A stretch of 6,677 bases of DNA from Chromatiales bacterium (GCA_026990045.1 JALSIK010000018.1:1-6677); one strand, 5' to 3'; counted from the first letter of the stretch, positions 1 through 6,132 are shown. Translations and numbers: made by a program. The notes: generated by a model from the sequence alone, not told the origin.

Positions 1-40
1 CGGCGGACAACAGGTGCAGGGTCAGCGCGGTGGCGAGCAT
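1..40 (-). CDS. Partial CDS, probable small membrane protein (CopD-like?)
   Basis: Only the first 13 codons are present, reading leftward off the window: MLATALTLHLLSA. An excellent Shine-Dalgarno sequence (CAGGAGG on the minus strand, about 47-53) lies 7 nt before the ATG. The start is 16 nt beyond the stop of the upstream hydrolase gene, so the two are probably co-transcribed. The hydrophobic N-terminus resembles the first transmembrane segment of CopD-family membrane proteins, which often begin with a similar Leu/Ala/His-rich helix. That family name is inference from 13 residues and could be wrong; that a gene starts here is much safer. Confidence 0.5.
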   Translation of the reverse strand, partial: MLATALTLHLLSA

Positions 41-56
41 GGCGGGCCTCCTGGGT

Positions 57-860
57 TCAACCTTTCTTTTTCAGCACGCCGGGGGCGTTGGCCTTGAGCC
101 AGGTGCGCACCTGGCGCACCAGGGTCTCCTCCATCCCGGCGAAGAAGTGATCGGCGCCGGGCACCCGGCGCTGGGCGTATTTGTCGTTGCCGGCGCGGCG
201 GGCGGCGGCGGCGCGGGCCGGGGCCGACTTGCGCACGGCGTCCAGGTCGTTCCCGCCATAGAGATCCAGCACCGGGATGCGTATCTTCTCCAGCGCCCGC
301 GCGCTGCTCATCTCCGGCGTGGCGGTGATGTCGGTCATGCCGATGGCGACGAACGCCGCCACGCCGCTGCGCGGCTGGGCGGCCAGGAACGAGGCCGCCA
401 TGGAGGCGCCCAGGCTGTGGGCGACGACGGCGATGTTCTCGATGTTCTGCTTGCGCAGGAAGGCCACGGCCGCCTTCAGGCGCGGGGCCACCTCTTTCCA
501 GACCGGCGCGTAGTCCTCCACCTTGGCCTCGTTGGGCAGCACCGGCATCTGGATGGACAGGGTGGCCCAGCCGTGCTGCGGCAGCGCAACGCGCAGCGGA
601 TGGATGACGTCGGGCCAGTCCGGGTGCACGCCCATGCCGTGGACCAGGATCACGCCGCCTTCCACCTTGCCGGTTTCGGCCTCGGTCCAGATCCCCAGGA
701 AGCGGTGGCCGCCGGCCTCGAGCCACACCGCCTCGCCGTCGATGAGGGCATCGACGATCTGGTCGGCCCAGCGCTTTTCCTTGGCGGCGTCCGTGGCGCC
801 CGCGGGCGGCAGCCACAACAAGCCGAAAATCAACAAGATAGCAGGAACCCGTGGAACCAT
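57..860 (-). CDS. Exported alpha/beta hydrolase (DUF3530-like)
   Basis: The product is 267 residues. Residues 1-22 form a signal peptide: short basic start, hydrophobic stretch AILLIFGLLWLPP, and an AGA site with likely cleavage before Thr23. A periplasmic location follows. The mature part has alpha/beta-hydrolase landmarks in order: an oxyanion-type HGMG (74-77), a nucleophile elbow AHSLGAS with Ser149, an acid in YGGND (Asp205), and a terminal His in GADHFF (His238). The substrate cannot be read from sequence; esterase, lipase or dienelactone-hydrolase-like activity are all possible, and DUF3530 is the closest family I recall. The start at 860 is favoured over the longer upstream reading because GGGGAGGT lies 7 nt before this ATG and the signal peptide begins there. 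It is divergent from rpe, and a second short-spaced gene follows at position 40. Confidence 0.88.
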   Translation of the reverse strand: MVPRVPAILLIFGLLWLPPAGATDAAKEKRWADQIVDALIDGEAVWLEAGGHRFLGIWTEAETGKVEGGVILVHGMGVHPDWPDVIHPLRVALPQHGWATLSIQMPVLPNEAKVEDYAPVWKEVAPRLKAAVAFLRKQNIENIAVVAHSLGASMAASFLAAQPRSGVAAFVAIGMTDITATPEMSSARALEKIRIPVLDLYGGNDLDAVRKSAPARAAAARRAGNDKYAQRRVPGADHFFAGMEETLVRQVRTWLKANAPGVLKKKG

Positions 861-893
861 GGCAGCGACCTCCCCCCGGTGACGGAGACCCCG

Positions 894-899
894 ATTATA
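894..899 (-). promoter_or_regulatory. Candidate -10 box for the hydrolase gene
   Basis: The minus strand reads a perfect TATAAT here, 34 bp upstream of the hydrolase ATG (860) and just before its GGGGAGGT ribosome binding site. No convincing -35 is seen about 17 bp upstream, where the sequence is GC-rich. The call rests on the exact -10, which is striking in such GC-rich DNA, and on correct orientation and distance. Confidence 0.45.
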
Positions 900-939
900 G
901 CGCCGCGGCAGGTCCCGGCGGCAGCGGCCGCGGGCTGCA

Positions 940-954
940 AAAGGCCGCCCGTTG
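940..954 (+). repeat. 15-bp direct repeat, copy upstream of rpe
   Basis: AAAGGCCGCCCGTTG occurs here in the rpe upstream region and again exactly at 2543-2557 in the trpE leader. GCTG precedes both copies (934-937 and 2539-2542), offset by 2 nt, and both are followed by a G-rich stretch. The function is unknown; it could be a shared regulatory element, a relic of duplication, or chance. Confidence 0.5.
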
Positions 955-1043
955 GGGTAGAGTGTGCGGCTCGACTTTTTCGGGGGTCCGCCGCGGCGGG
1001 CGAACGGCAACGGTATTCTCGCAAGTTCCATAGGGGGATCGAC

Positions 1044-1742
1044 ATGGCCAGGCAGAGTGATCTCATCGCGCCCTCCATCCTGTCCGCCGACTTCGCGCGG
1101 CTGGGCGAGGAGGTGGACCAGGTGCTGGCGGCGGGCGCCGACATCGTCCACTTCGACGTCATGGACAACCACTACGTGCCCAACCTCACCATCGGGCCGC
1201 TGGTGTGCGAGGCCCTGCGCAAGCACGGGGTGGAGGCGCCCATCGACGTGCACCTCATGGTCAAGCCGGTGGACCGCATCATTCCCGATTTCGCCCGGGC
1301 CGGGGCCAGCTACATCACCTTCCATCCCGAGGCCTCCGAGCACATCGACCGCACCCTGCAGCTCATCCGCGACCAGGGCTGCAAGTCCGGGCTGGTGTTC
1401 AACCCGGCCACGCCGCTGGACTACCTCACCTACGTGCTGGACAAGGTGGACATGGTGCTGCTCATGTCGGTCAACCCCGGGTTCGGCGGGCAGAGTTTCA
1501 TCCCCTCGGCCCTGGACAAGCTGCGCGAGGCGCGCCGCATCATCGACCAGAGCGGGCGCGACATCCGGCTCGAGATCGACGGCGGCGTCAAGGTGAACAA
1601 CATCCGCGAGATCAAGGAGGCCGGGGCCGACACCTTCGTCGCCGGTTCCGCCATCTTCGGCGCCGGGCGGGACGCCGACCCCAACCGCTACGACACGGTC
1701 ATCGGCGAGATGCGCGCGGAGCTGGCCGGGGCGGCGGTGTGA
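1044..1742 (+). CDS. rpe: Ribulose-phosphate 3-epimerase
   Basis: The 232-residue protein has the usual family length. It interconverts D-ribulose 5-phosphate and D-xylulose 5-phosphate in the cytosol (pentose phosphate pathway; Calvin cycle in autotrophs). It is a TIM barrel with all landmarks: APSILSADF (9-17), HFDVMDNHYVPN with metal/catalytic His36 and Asp38, DVHLMV with His70, MSVNPGFGGQ (141-150, phosphate-side loop), EIDGGV with catalytic Asp179, and AGSAIFG (200-206). The ATG at 1044 is chosen because AGGGGGA (1032-1038) precedes it by 5 nt and homology begins there. The frame is open further upstream, but that sequence is antisense to the hydrolase gene and not Rpe-like. gph follows after 2 nt, indicating an operon. 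No strong -35/-10 pair was found upstream; TATTCT at 1014-1019 is only a weak -10 candidate. Confidence 0.97.
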   Translation: MARQSDLIAPSILSADFARLGEEVDQVLAAGADIVHFDVMDNHYVPNLTIGPLVCEALRKHGVEAPIDVHLMVKPVDRIIPDFARAGASYITFHPEASEHIDRTLQLIRDQGCKSGLVFNPATPLDYLTYVLDKVDMVLLMSVNPGFGGQSFIPSALDKLREARRIIDQSGRDIRLEIDGGVKVNNIREIKEAGADTFVAGSAIFGAGRDADPNRYDTVIGEMRAELAGAAV

Positions 1743-1744
1743 CC

Positions 1745-2443
1745 ATGGCCGGCGCCGGACTCGTCAAGCCGGAGATGATCCTCATCGATCTCGACGGCAC
1801 CCTGGTGGACAGCGTGCCGGACCTGGCCTTCTGCGTGGACCAGATGATGAAGCGCCTGGGCCTGCCCGAGCGGGGCGAGGCCGCGGTGCGCGACTGGGTG
1901 GGCAACGGCGTGGAGCGCCTGGTGCGCCGGGCGCTCACCGGTGAGCTGGACGGCGAGCCCGACGAGGCCCTGTTCCAGCGCGCCTATCCCGTGTTCCTCG
2001 AACTCTACGCCGAAAACACCAGCCGCCGCTCGCGCCTGTACCCCGGGGTGCGCGAGGGCCTGGAGGCGCTGCGGGCCCGCGGCTACCCCCTGGGCTGCGT
2101 CACCAACAAGGCCATGCAGTTCACCGCTCCGCTGCTGGCCGACCTGGGGATCCGCGACTTCTTCGGCCTCGTCGTCGCCGGCGACACCCTGCCGCGCAAG
2201 AAGCCGGACCCGCTGCCCCTGCTGCACGCCTCCGAGCACTTCGGCAGCCGGCCCTGCGCCTCCCTCATGGTGGGCGACTCGGTGAGCGACGTGAAGGCGG
2301 CCCGGGCCGCCGGCTTCCGCGTCGCCTGCGTCTCCTACGGCTACAACCACGGCCGCGACATCCGCGAGGCCCGGCCCGACGTGGTCATCGACTCGCTGGC
2401 CGAGCTGCCGCCGCTGCTGGACGCGGCCGAGGCGGTTGCCTGA
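1745..2443 (+). CDS. gph: Phosphoglycolate phosphatase (HAD family)
   Basis: The 232-residue enzyme hydrolyses 2-phosphoglycolate to glycolate and phosphate, removing a product of Rubisco oxygenation or of DNA 3'-end repair. HAD motifs are complete: motif I DLDGTLVDS with Asp15 (nucleophile) and Asp17; motif II Thr120 in CVTNK; motif III Lys153 in RKKPDP; motif IV GDSVSD with Asp178 and Asp182. The alpha-helical cap lies at about residues 24-100. It starts 2 nt after the rpe stop, so translational coupling is likely; the upstream SD is poor (GGGGCGG inside the rpe end). An alternative ATG at 1775 (Met11) has GGAG directly before it but too close to be useful. The rpe-gph-trpE order is common in gammaproteobacteria and supports Gph over other HAD phosphatases. 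The last codons overlap the -35 of the putative trpE promoter. Confidence 0.93.
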   Translation: MAGAGLVKPEMILIDLDGTLVDSVPDLAFCVDQMMKRLGLPERGEAAVRDWVGNGVERLVRRALTGELDGEPDEALFQRAYPVFLELYAENTSRRSRLYPGVREGLEALRARGYPLGCVTNKAMQFTAPLLADLGIRDFFGLVVAGDTLPRKKPDPLPLLHASEHFGSRPCASLMVGDSVSDVKAARAAGFRVACVSYGYNHGRDIREARPDVVIDSLAELPPLLDAAEAVA

Positions 2444-2464
2444 AGCGGAAAATGCCCCCATAAT
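2436..2464 (+). promoter_or_regulatory. Putative sigma70 promoter for trpL-trpE
   Basis: TTGCCT (2436-2441, 4/6 to the -35 consensus) and CATAAT (2459-2464, 5/6 to the -10) are separated by exactly 17 bp. The predicted start of transcription is near 2471-2472, about 21 nt before the trpL ATG and about 129 nt before trpE. This geometry resembles the E. coli trp leader. The -35 lies in the last codons of gph. trpE can therefore be transcribed separately from rpe-gph, though read-through is also possible. Confidence 0.6.
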
Positions 2465-2473
2465 CGGGGGCAT
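2452..2473 (+). repeat. Perfect 8-bp inverted repeat over the trpE -10
   Basis: ATGCCCCC (2452-2459) and GGGGGCAT (2466-2473) are exact reverse complements around the 6-nt loop ATAATC. The -10 hexamer occupies the centre and the predicted start site the right arm. No T-run follows on the plus strand (CGAGAGA comes next), so it is not a typical gph terminator. On the minus strand the hairpin is followed by TTTT, but no minus-strand gene ends here. It could be an operator for a dimeric regulator; that is inference. Confidence 0.55.
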
Positions 2474-2492
2474 CGAGAGACCCGCCCCAGTC

Positions 2493-2543
2493 ATGAACCT
2501 GGAGAGACAGACCGGATTCCGCCCCTGGCGATGGTGCCGCTGA
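2493..2543 (+). CDS. trpL: trp operon leader peptide
   Basis: ATG to TGA encodes 16 residues, MNLERQTGFRPWRWCR, with Trp codons at positions 12 and 14 shortly before the stop. Length, Trp placement near the C-terminus, basic residues around them and position upstream of trpE match ribosome-sensing leader peptides such as E. coli TrpL. Low charged tRNA-Trp would stall the ribosome at 2526-2534. It starts about 21 nt after the predicted transcription start and ends 57 nt before trpE. The weak point is its SD: only GAGAGA (about 2475-2480) lies upstream, with long spacing. Attenuation of trpE through such leaders is known in pseudomonads and enterics; control here is inferred. Confidence 0.75.
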   Translation: MNLERQTGFRPWRWCR

Positions 2544-2557
2544 AAGGCCGCCCGTTG
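2543..2557 (+). repeat. 15-bp direct repeat, copy in the trpE leader
   Basis: This copy is identical to 940-954. It begins at the last base of the trpL stop codon and contains the left arm of the small CCGC/GCGG hairpin, so it lies in the part of the leader where an attenuator would be expected. Confidence 0.5.
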
Positions 2558-2600
2558 CGGGGAACCGTATTGTCTGTCGTTCGACTCCAGGGGATGATCC

Positions 2601-4088
<1,488 letters not shown>

Positions 4089-4096
4089 CAGGATTT

Positions 4097-4130
4097 AACG
4101 CAAAGGCGCAAAGACGCAGAGAACGCAAAG
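4097..4130 (+). repeat. CGCAAAG heptamer array, outer left copy
   Basis: Four CGCAAAG-type units (the third reads CGCAGAG) spaced by 1-2 nt follow the sequence TTTAA. The last unit runs into GGAG, so AAGGAG near its end serves as the SD of the truncated GxxExxY reading frame at 4141. The preceding GAATGACAGGATTTAACG is identical to 4221-4238. Confidence 0.85.
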
Positions 4131-4140
4131 GAGTGCAAGT

Positions 4141-4236
4141 ATGGAAGAAAACCAGGCTTCCAGGGAGGTGATCGGAGCCGCCATCGAGGTCCATCGGGTA
4201 CTCGGACCAGGGTTGCTTGGGAATGACAGGATTTAA
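4141..4236 (+). pseudogene. Truncated GxxExxY gene, 5' fragment
   Basis: The ATG follows AAGGAG by 7 nt. It reads MEENQASREVIGAAIEVHR then VLGPGLL, which matches residues 1-26 of the GxxExxY protein encoded just downstream. Homology stops exactly where the next left-end repeat begins (about 4220), before the Glu and Tyr of the family signature. Five foreign codons (GNDRI) then reach a TAA at 4234-4236. Only about a fifth of a normal gene of roughly 125 codons remains, and it lacks the whole nuclease-like core. It was probably cut by insertion of, or recombination with, the second unit. Confidence 0.75.
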
Positions 4237-4260
4237 CGCAAAGACGCAAAGGACGCAAAG
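4235..4260 (+). repeat. CGCAAAG heptamer array, inner left copy
   Basis: Three CGCAAAG units after AA, spaced by A and GA. This is the inverted counterpart of 4960-4985, with a single mismatch over 26 positions. It ends in CAAAGGGGGG, which provides the SD for the ATG at 4270. Confidence 0.88.
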
Positions 4261-4269
4261 GGGGGTGAC

Positions 4270-4956
4270 ATGGATGAGAATGCGTTGTCCAAAATTGTCA
4301 TCGGCGCAGCTATCGAAGTGCACCGGCATCTTGGGCCGGGACTGCTGGAATCAGTATATGTCCGTTGCCTGGCCATGGAGCTCAATTTGCAGGGCGTCCA
4401 GGTGGAGACAGAAGTGCCGCAACAGGTGGTATACAAGGGCAGGGTACTTGATGCCGGCTACAGGCTCGATATGCTGGTGGAACGGAAATTGGTCGTTGAG
4501 TTGAAAGTTTTGGAAAAAGTGATGCCTGTGCATGAGGCTCAGTTGCTGTCATACCTTCTTTCGTGCCTTGATGGCAGGCGCCGGGGGCCGGAAGCCCGCC
4601 CCGGCCGGATGGCACCCGGGGTGAAATCCGGGTCCGCGCTGGTCTTCGACGGAGTGCCGGGGAGCGGCCCGGTGCACACCCCCTCACCCCGACCCTCTCC
4701 CCCGCGATGCGGGGGAGAGGGGGACGGAAAAACCGGTCGCGGCGCCGAGCCCCCGCGGTGGGCGAAAAGACGGTCCCCTCTCCCGCCGGGAGAGGGACAG
4801 GGTGAGGGGATCGGAACACGGGTTTTTCCTGCTCGTGTAACTCTCCCCACCCTGACCCCTTCATCCCGCGGGGAGGGAATTTATGCATTGAGTCAGGTCA
4901 ATTTTAATGTCCCGCGTCTCACGGAAGGTGTGGGAAGGCTGGTCAATGACTTGTAA
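4270..4956 (+). CDS. GxxExxY family protein, interrupted in frame by repeats
   Basis: The open frame is 228 residues, far above the usual 125 or so. Residues 1-96 are a good GxxExxY protein (PD-(D/E)XK-like, PDDEXK_3 type): GAAIEVHRHLGPG, the signature GLLESVY (24-30), VVYKGRVLDAGYRLDMLV with Asp67, VVELK with Glu77 and Lys79 (D...ExK core), and HEAQLLSYL (88-96). Residues about 97-209 are Pro/Gly/Arg-rich with no family resemblance and coincide with palindromic repeat DNA. Family sequence resumes at NFNVPRLTEGVGRLVNDL (211-228). Roughly 10 residues normally joining the two parts are missing. The frame happens to stay open, so a swollen protein could be made, but loss of function is likely. 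The SD is GGGGGGTG just before the ATG. The role of the family is not established. Codons are less GC-biased than in the trp genes. Confidence 0.8.
   Translation: MDENALSKIVIGAAIEVHRHLGPGLLESVYVRCLAMELNLQGVQVETEVPQQVVYKGRVLDAGYRLDMLVERKLVVELKVLEKVMPVHEAQLLSYLLSCLDGRRRGPEARPGRMAPGVKSGSALVFDGVPGSGPVHTPSPRPSPPRCGGEGDGKTGRGAEPPRWAKRRSPLPPGEGQGEGIGTRVFPARVTLPTLTPSSRGEGIYALSQVNFNVPRLTEGVGRLVNDL
4614..4633 (+). repeat. Small palindrome at left of the repeat island
   Basis: ACCCGG (4614-4619) and CCGGGT (4628-4633) form an inverted repeat around GGTGAAAT. It lies in GC-rich DNA (4558-4679) that has no protein-family resemblance, and may be another degenerate extragenic palindrome. This is weak on its own. 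Confidence 0.35.
4680..4809 (+). repeat. REPIN-like pair of inverted extragenic palindromes
   Basis: CCCCTCACCC plus CCCTCTCCC (4680-4701) reappear in inverted orientation at 4788-4809, with 19 of 22 positions matching. Each unit has its own hairpin. The left one is a perfect 13-bp stem, CCCTCTCCCCCGC (4693-4705) with 4709-4721 around GAT. The right one is a 9-bp stem, CCCTCTCCC (4776-4784) with 4788-4796 around GCC. Two REP-type palindromes facing each other is the REPIN arrangement. This sequence type (CCCTCACCC..CCCTCTCCC..hairpin) is widespread between proteobacterial genes. Here it lies inside a reading frame. The strong hairpins have no T-run. Confidence 0.8.
4841..4879 (+). repeat. Third, degenerate REP-like unit
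   Basis: CTCTCCCCACCCTGACCCCT followed by CATCCCGCGGGGAGGG resembles the left unit at 4680 in order and orientation (C-rich lead, then a CCC/GGG hairpin), but its stem is imperfect. It lies between the REPIN-like pair and the resumption of GxxExxY coding sequence near 4898. Confidence 0.5.
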
Positions 4957-4959
4957 GGA

Positions 4960-4985
4960 CTTTGCGTCCTTTGCGCCTTTGCGTT
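4960..4985 (+). repeat. CGCAAAG heptamer array, right inverted copy
   Basis: On the plus strand this reads three CTTTGCG units followed by TT. It is the reverse complement of 4235-4260 with one mismatch. It starts 3 nt after the GxxExxY stop and ends 8 nt before the trpG ATG, occupying the place where the trpG SD would be. Confidence 0.88.
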
Positions 4986-4993
4986 GATAAATT

Positions 4994-5587
4994 ATGTTGT
5001 TGATGATCGACAACTACGATTCCTTCACCTACAACCTGGTGCAGTATTTCGGCGAGCTGGGCCAGGAGGTGCGGGTCTTCCGCAACGACCGCATCACGGT
5101 GGAGGAGATGGAGCGCATGGACCCGGACCACATCGTGATCTCGCCCGGGCCCTGCACCCCGGACCAGGCCGGGGTGTCGGTGGCCGCCATCCGCCGTTTC
5201 GCCGGGCGCAAGCCCATTCTCGGCGTCTGCCTGGGGCACCAGAGCATCGGCCGGGCCTTCGGCGGCCGTATCGTCCATGCGCGGGAGGTCATGCACGGCA
5301 AGACCTCCCCGATCCGTCACCGCGGCGAGGGCGTGTTCCGCGGCCTGCCCGATCCCTTCGAGGCCACCCGCTACCACTCCCTGGTCATCGAGCCGGCCAG
5401 CCTGCCGGAGTGCCTGGAGGTCACCGCCTGGACCGAGGATGAAAGCGGCGGGATCGACGAGATCATGGGCATCCGCCATCGCGAGTACGCCGTGGAAGGG
5501 GTACAGTTTCATCCCGAGTCCATCCTCACCGAGCACGGTCACCGGCTGCTGGAGAACTTCCTCGATTCCGGGAGCAAAACGGCATGA
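4994..5587 (+). CDS. trpG: Anthranilate synthase component II (glutamine amidotransferase)
   Basis: This 197-residue class I glutamine amidotransferase passes ammonia to TrpE. It has the N-terminal LLMIDNYDSFTYNLVQYF, the oxyanion region SPGPCTP (50-56), the nucleophile Cys79 in GVCLGHQ, and His173 with Glu175 in VQFHPES. The length is normal and the protein looks intact. It may also serve PabB in folate synthesis, as TrpG/PabA proteins often do. The start at 4994 fits the family N-terminus, but the preceding bases (TTGCGTTGATAAATT) contain no SD; they derive from the right end of the inserted unit. A second ATG at 5003 is no better. The stop overlaps the next gene's ATG (ATGA). Confidence 0.96.
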   Translation: MLLMIDNYDSFTYNLVQYFGELGQEVRVFRNDRITVEEMERMDPDHIVISPGPCTPDQAGVSVAAIRRFAGRKPILGVCLGHQSIGRAFGGRIVHAREVMHGKTSPIRHRGEGVFRGLPDPFEATRYHSLVIEPASLPECLEVTAWTEDESGGIDEIMGIRHREYAVEGVQFHPESILTEHGHRLLENFLDSGSKTA

Positions 5588-6132
5588 AACTCGATCTGGG
5601 ATGCGGGCCGGGCAAGATGCCCGGCGCCACGGGGGTCGACATCGTGCCGGCCCGGGGCGTGGACGTGGTCCACGATCTCAACGAGATCCCGTGGCCGTTC
5701 GAGGCCGACACGGTGACATTCGTGCAGGCTAGGCATATCATTGAGCACGTGGAGGATATCGCCCGCTTCATGGCCGAGATCCACCGCGTGTGTGTCGACG
5801 GGGCGGAGGTGGTCATCGAGACGCCGCATTTCACGTCGCTGGACTCGTGGGCCGATCCCACCCACCGCTGGCACCTGTCCGCGGATTTCGCAGACTTCTT
5901 CGTTGCCCCCAACGCGGTGGCGGCCAGGAGCGGGCGGTTCGAGCTGCTGGAACGGCGCCTGTCGTTCGGGAGCTTTCTCTGGTCGTGGCCGGCGCGGCTG
6001 TTGTGCGCGGTGGGCGGGGTCCGGTTCTGGGAGCGGTATTTCTGTTTCATCTGGCGGGCCCGCAACATCCACGTCAGGTTGCGGGTCGTGAAGGACCGTG
6101 CCCGGGCCGGCGGGCCCTGGGCCGGTGGGTAG
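5584..6132 (+). CDS. Class I SAM-dependent methyltransferase
   Basis: The 182-residue protein overlaps trpG by 4 nt (ATGA), with GGGAG (5570-5574) 9 nt upstream, so it is translationally coupled to trpG. SAM-binding motif I is LDLGCGPG (3-10), the ribose-binding acid is Asp19 in GVDI, HIIEHVED (51-58) follows, and then PHFTSLDSWADPTHRWHLS (81-99). This pattern occurs in a group of small methyltransferases that start directly at motif I and are often near polysaccharide genes. An aromatic/hydrophobic stretch (about 129-158) could associate with membrane. The substrate is unknown, and nothing in the protein points to tryptophan synthesis. It sits between trpG and trpD, which are usually adjacent. 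Confidence 0.85.
   Translation: MKLDLGCGPGKMPGATGVDIVPARGVDVVHDLNEIPWPFEADTVTFVQARHIIEHVEDIARFMAEIHRVCVDGAEVVIETPHFTSLDSWADPTHRWHLSADFADFFVAPNAVAARSGRFELLERRLSFGSFLWSWPARLLCAVGGVRFWERYFCFIWRARNIHVRLRVVKDRARAGGPWAGG

Larger units (their letters stand above)
2472..2600 (+). promoter_or_regulatory. trpE leader RNA (tryptophan-responsive attenuation region)
   Basis: From the predicted transcription start to the trpE ATG the RNA is about 129 nt and encodes the Trp-rich leader peptide. After the trpL stop (2543) there is no hairpin followed by a U-run, so a classical intrinsic attenuator is absent. Pairings visible by eye: CCCCTGG (2522-2528, containing the first Trp codon) with CCAGGGG (2587-2593, containing the trpE SD); GGT and CCGC at 2533-2540 (with the second Trp codon) with GCGG and ACC in 2557-2566; a short CCGC/GCGG hairpin (2548-2551 with 2557-2560); and a competing CCTGGAG (2498-2504) with CTCCAGG (2585-2591). 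These suggest control of trpE translation, or Rho access, rather than intrinsic termination. They have not been folded computationally. Confidence 0.5.

Noticed and set aside
1014..1019. -10 box for rpe (TATTCT)
   Set aside because: Only 4/6 to consensus, with CCGCGG at the -35 position. Too weak to list as a feature.
964..2443. Long open frames overlapping rpe, gph and trpE in other frames and on the opposite strand
   Set aside because: Their Arg/Ala/Pro/Gly-rich translations are typical artefacts of high-GC coding DNA. The true frames carry full catalytic motifs.
2452..2473. Intrinsic terminator after gph
   Set aside because: The stem is strong but CGAGAGA, not a T-run, follows on the plus strand. 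The T-run lies on the other strand, where no gene ends.
2543..2600. Classical trp attenuator terminator hairpin
   Set aside because: Only 4-bp stems (CCGC/GCGG) are visible and no U-run follows; the region is labelled as a leader without a terminator.
4097..4260. CRISPR-like array of short repeats
   Set aside because: The CGCAAAG units are spaced by 1-2 nt with no spacer-length unique sequence and no cas genes.
4680..4809. Transcription terminator between trpE and trpG
   Set aside because: The hairpins are strong but lack T-runs, and they match REP/REPIN-type palindromes. An effect on transcription is possible but not shown.
4382..4888. Minus-strand open frames across the GxxExxY/REP region
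   Set aside because: They translate palindromic repeats into Pro/Gly/Arg-rich sequence with no family motifs or SD.
4888..4993. New promoter for trpG inside the insert (for example TTGAGT, TTTAAT, TAAATT)
   Set aside because: No pair with reasonable -35/-10 spacing and match was found. A promoter may exist but cannot be supported by eye.
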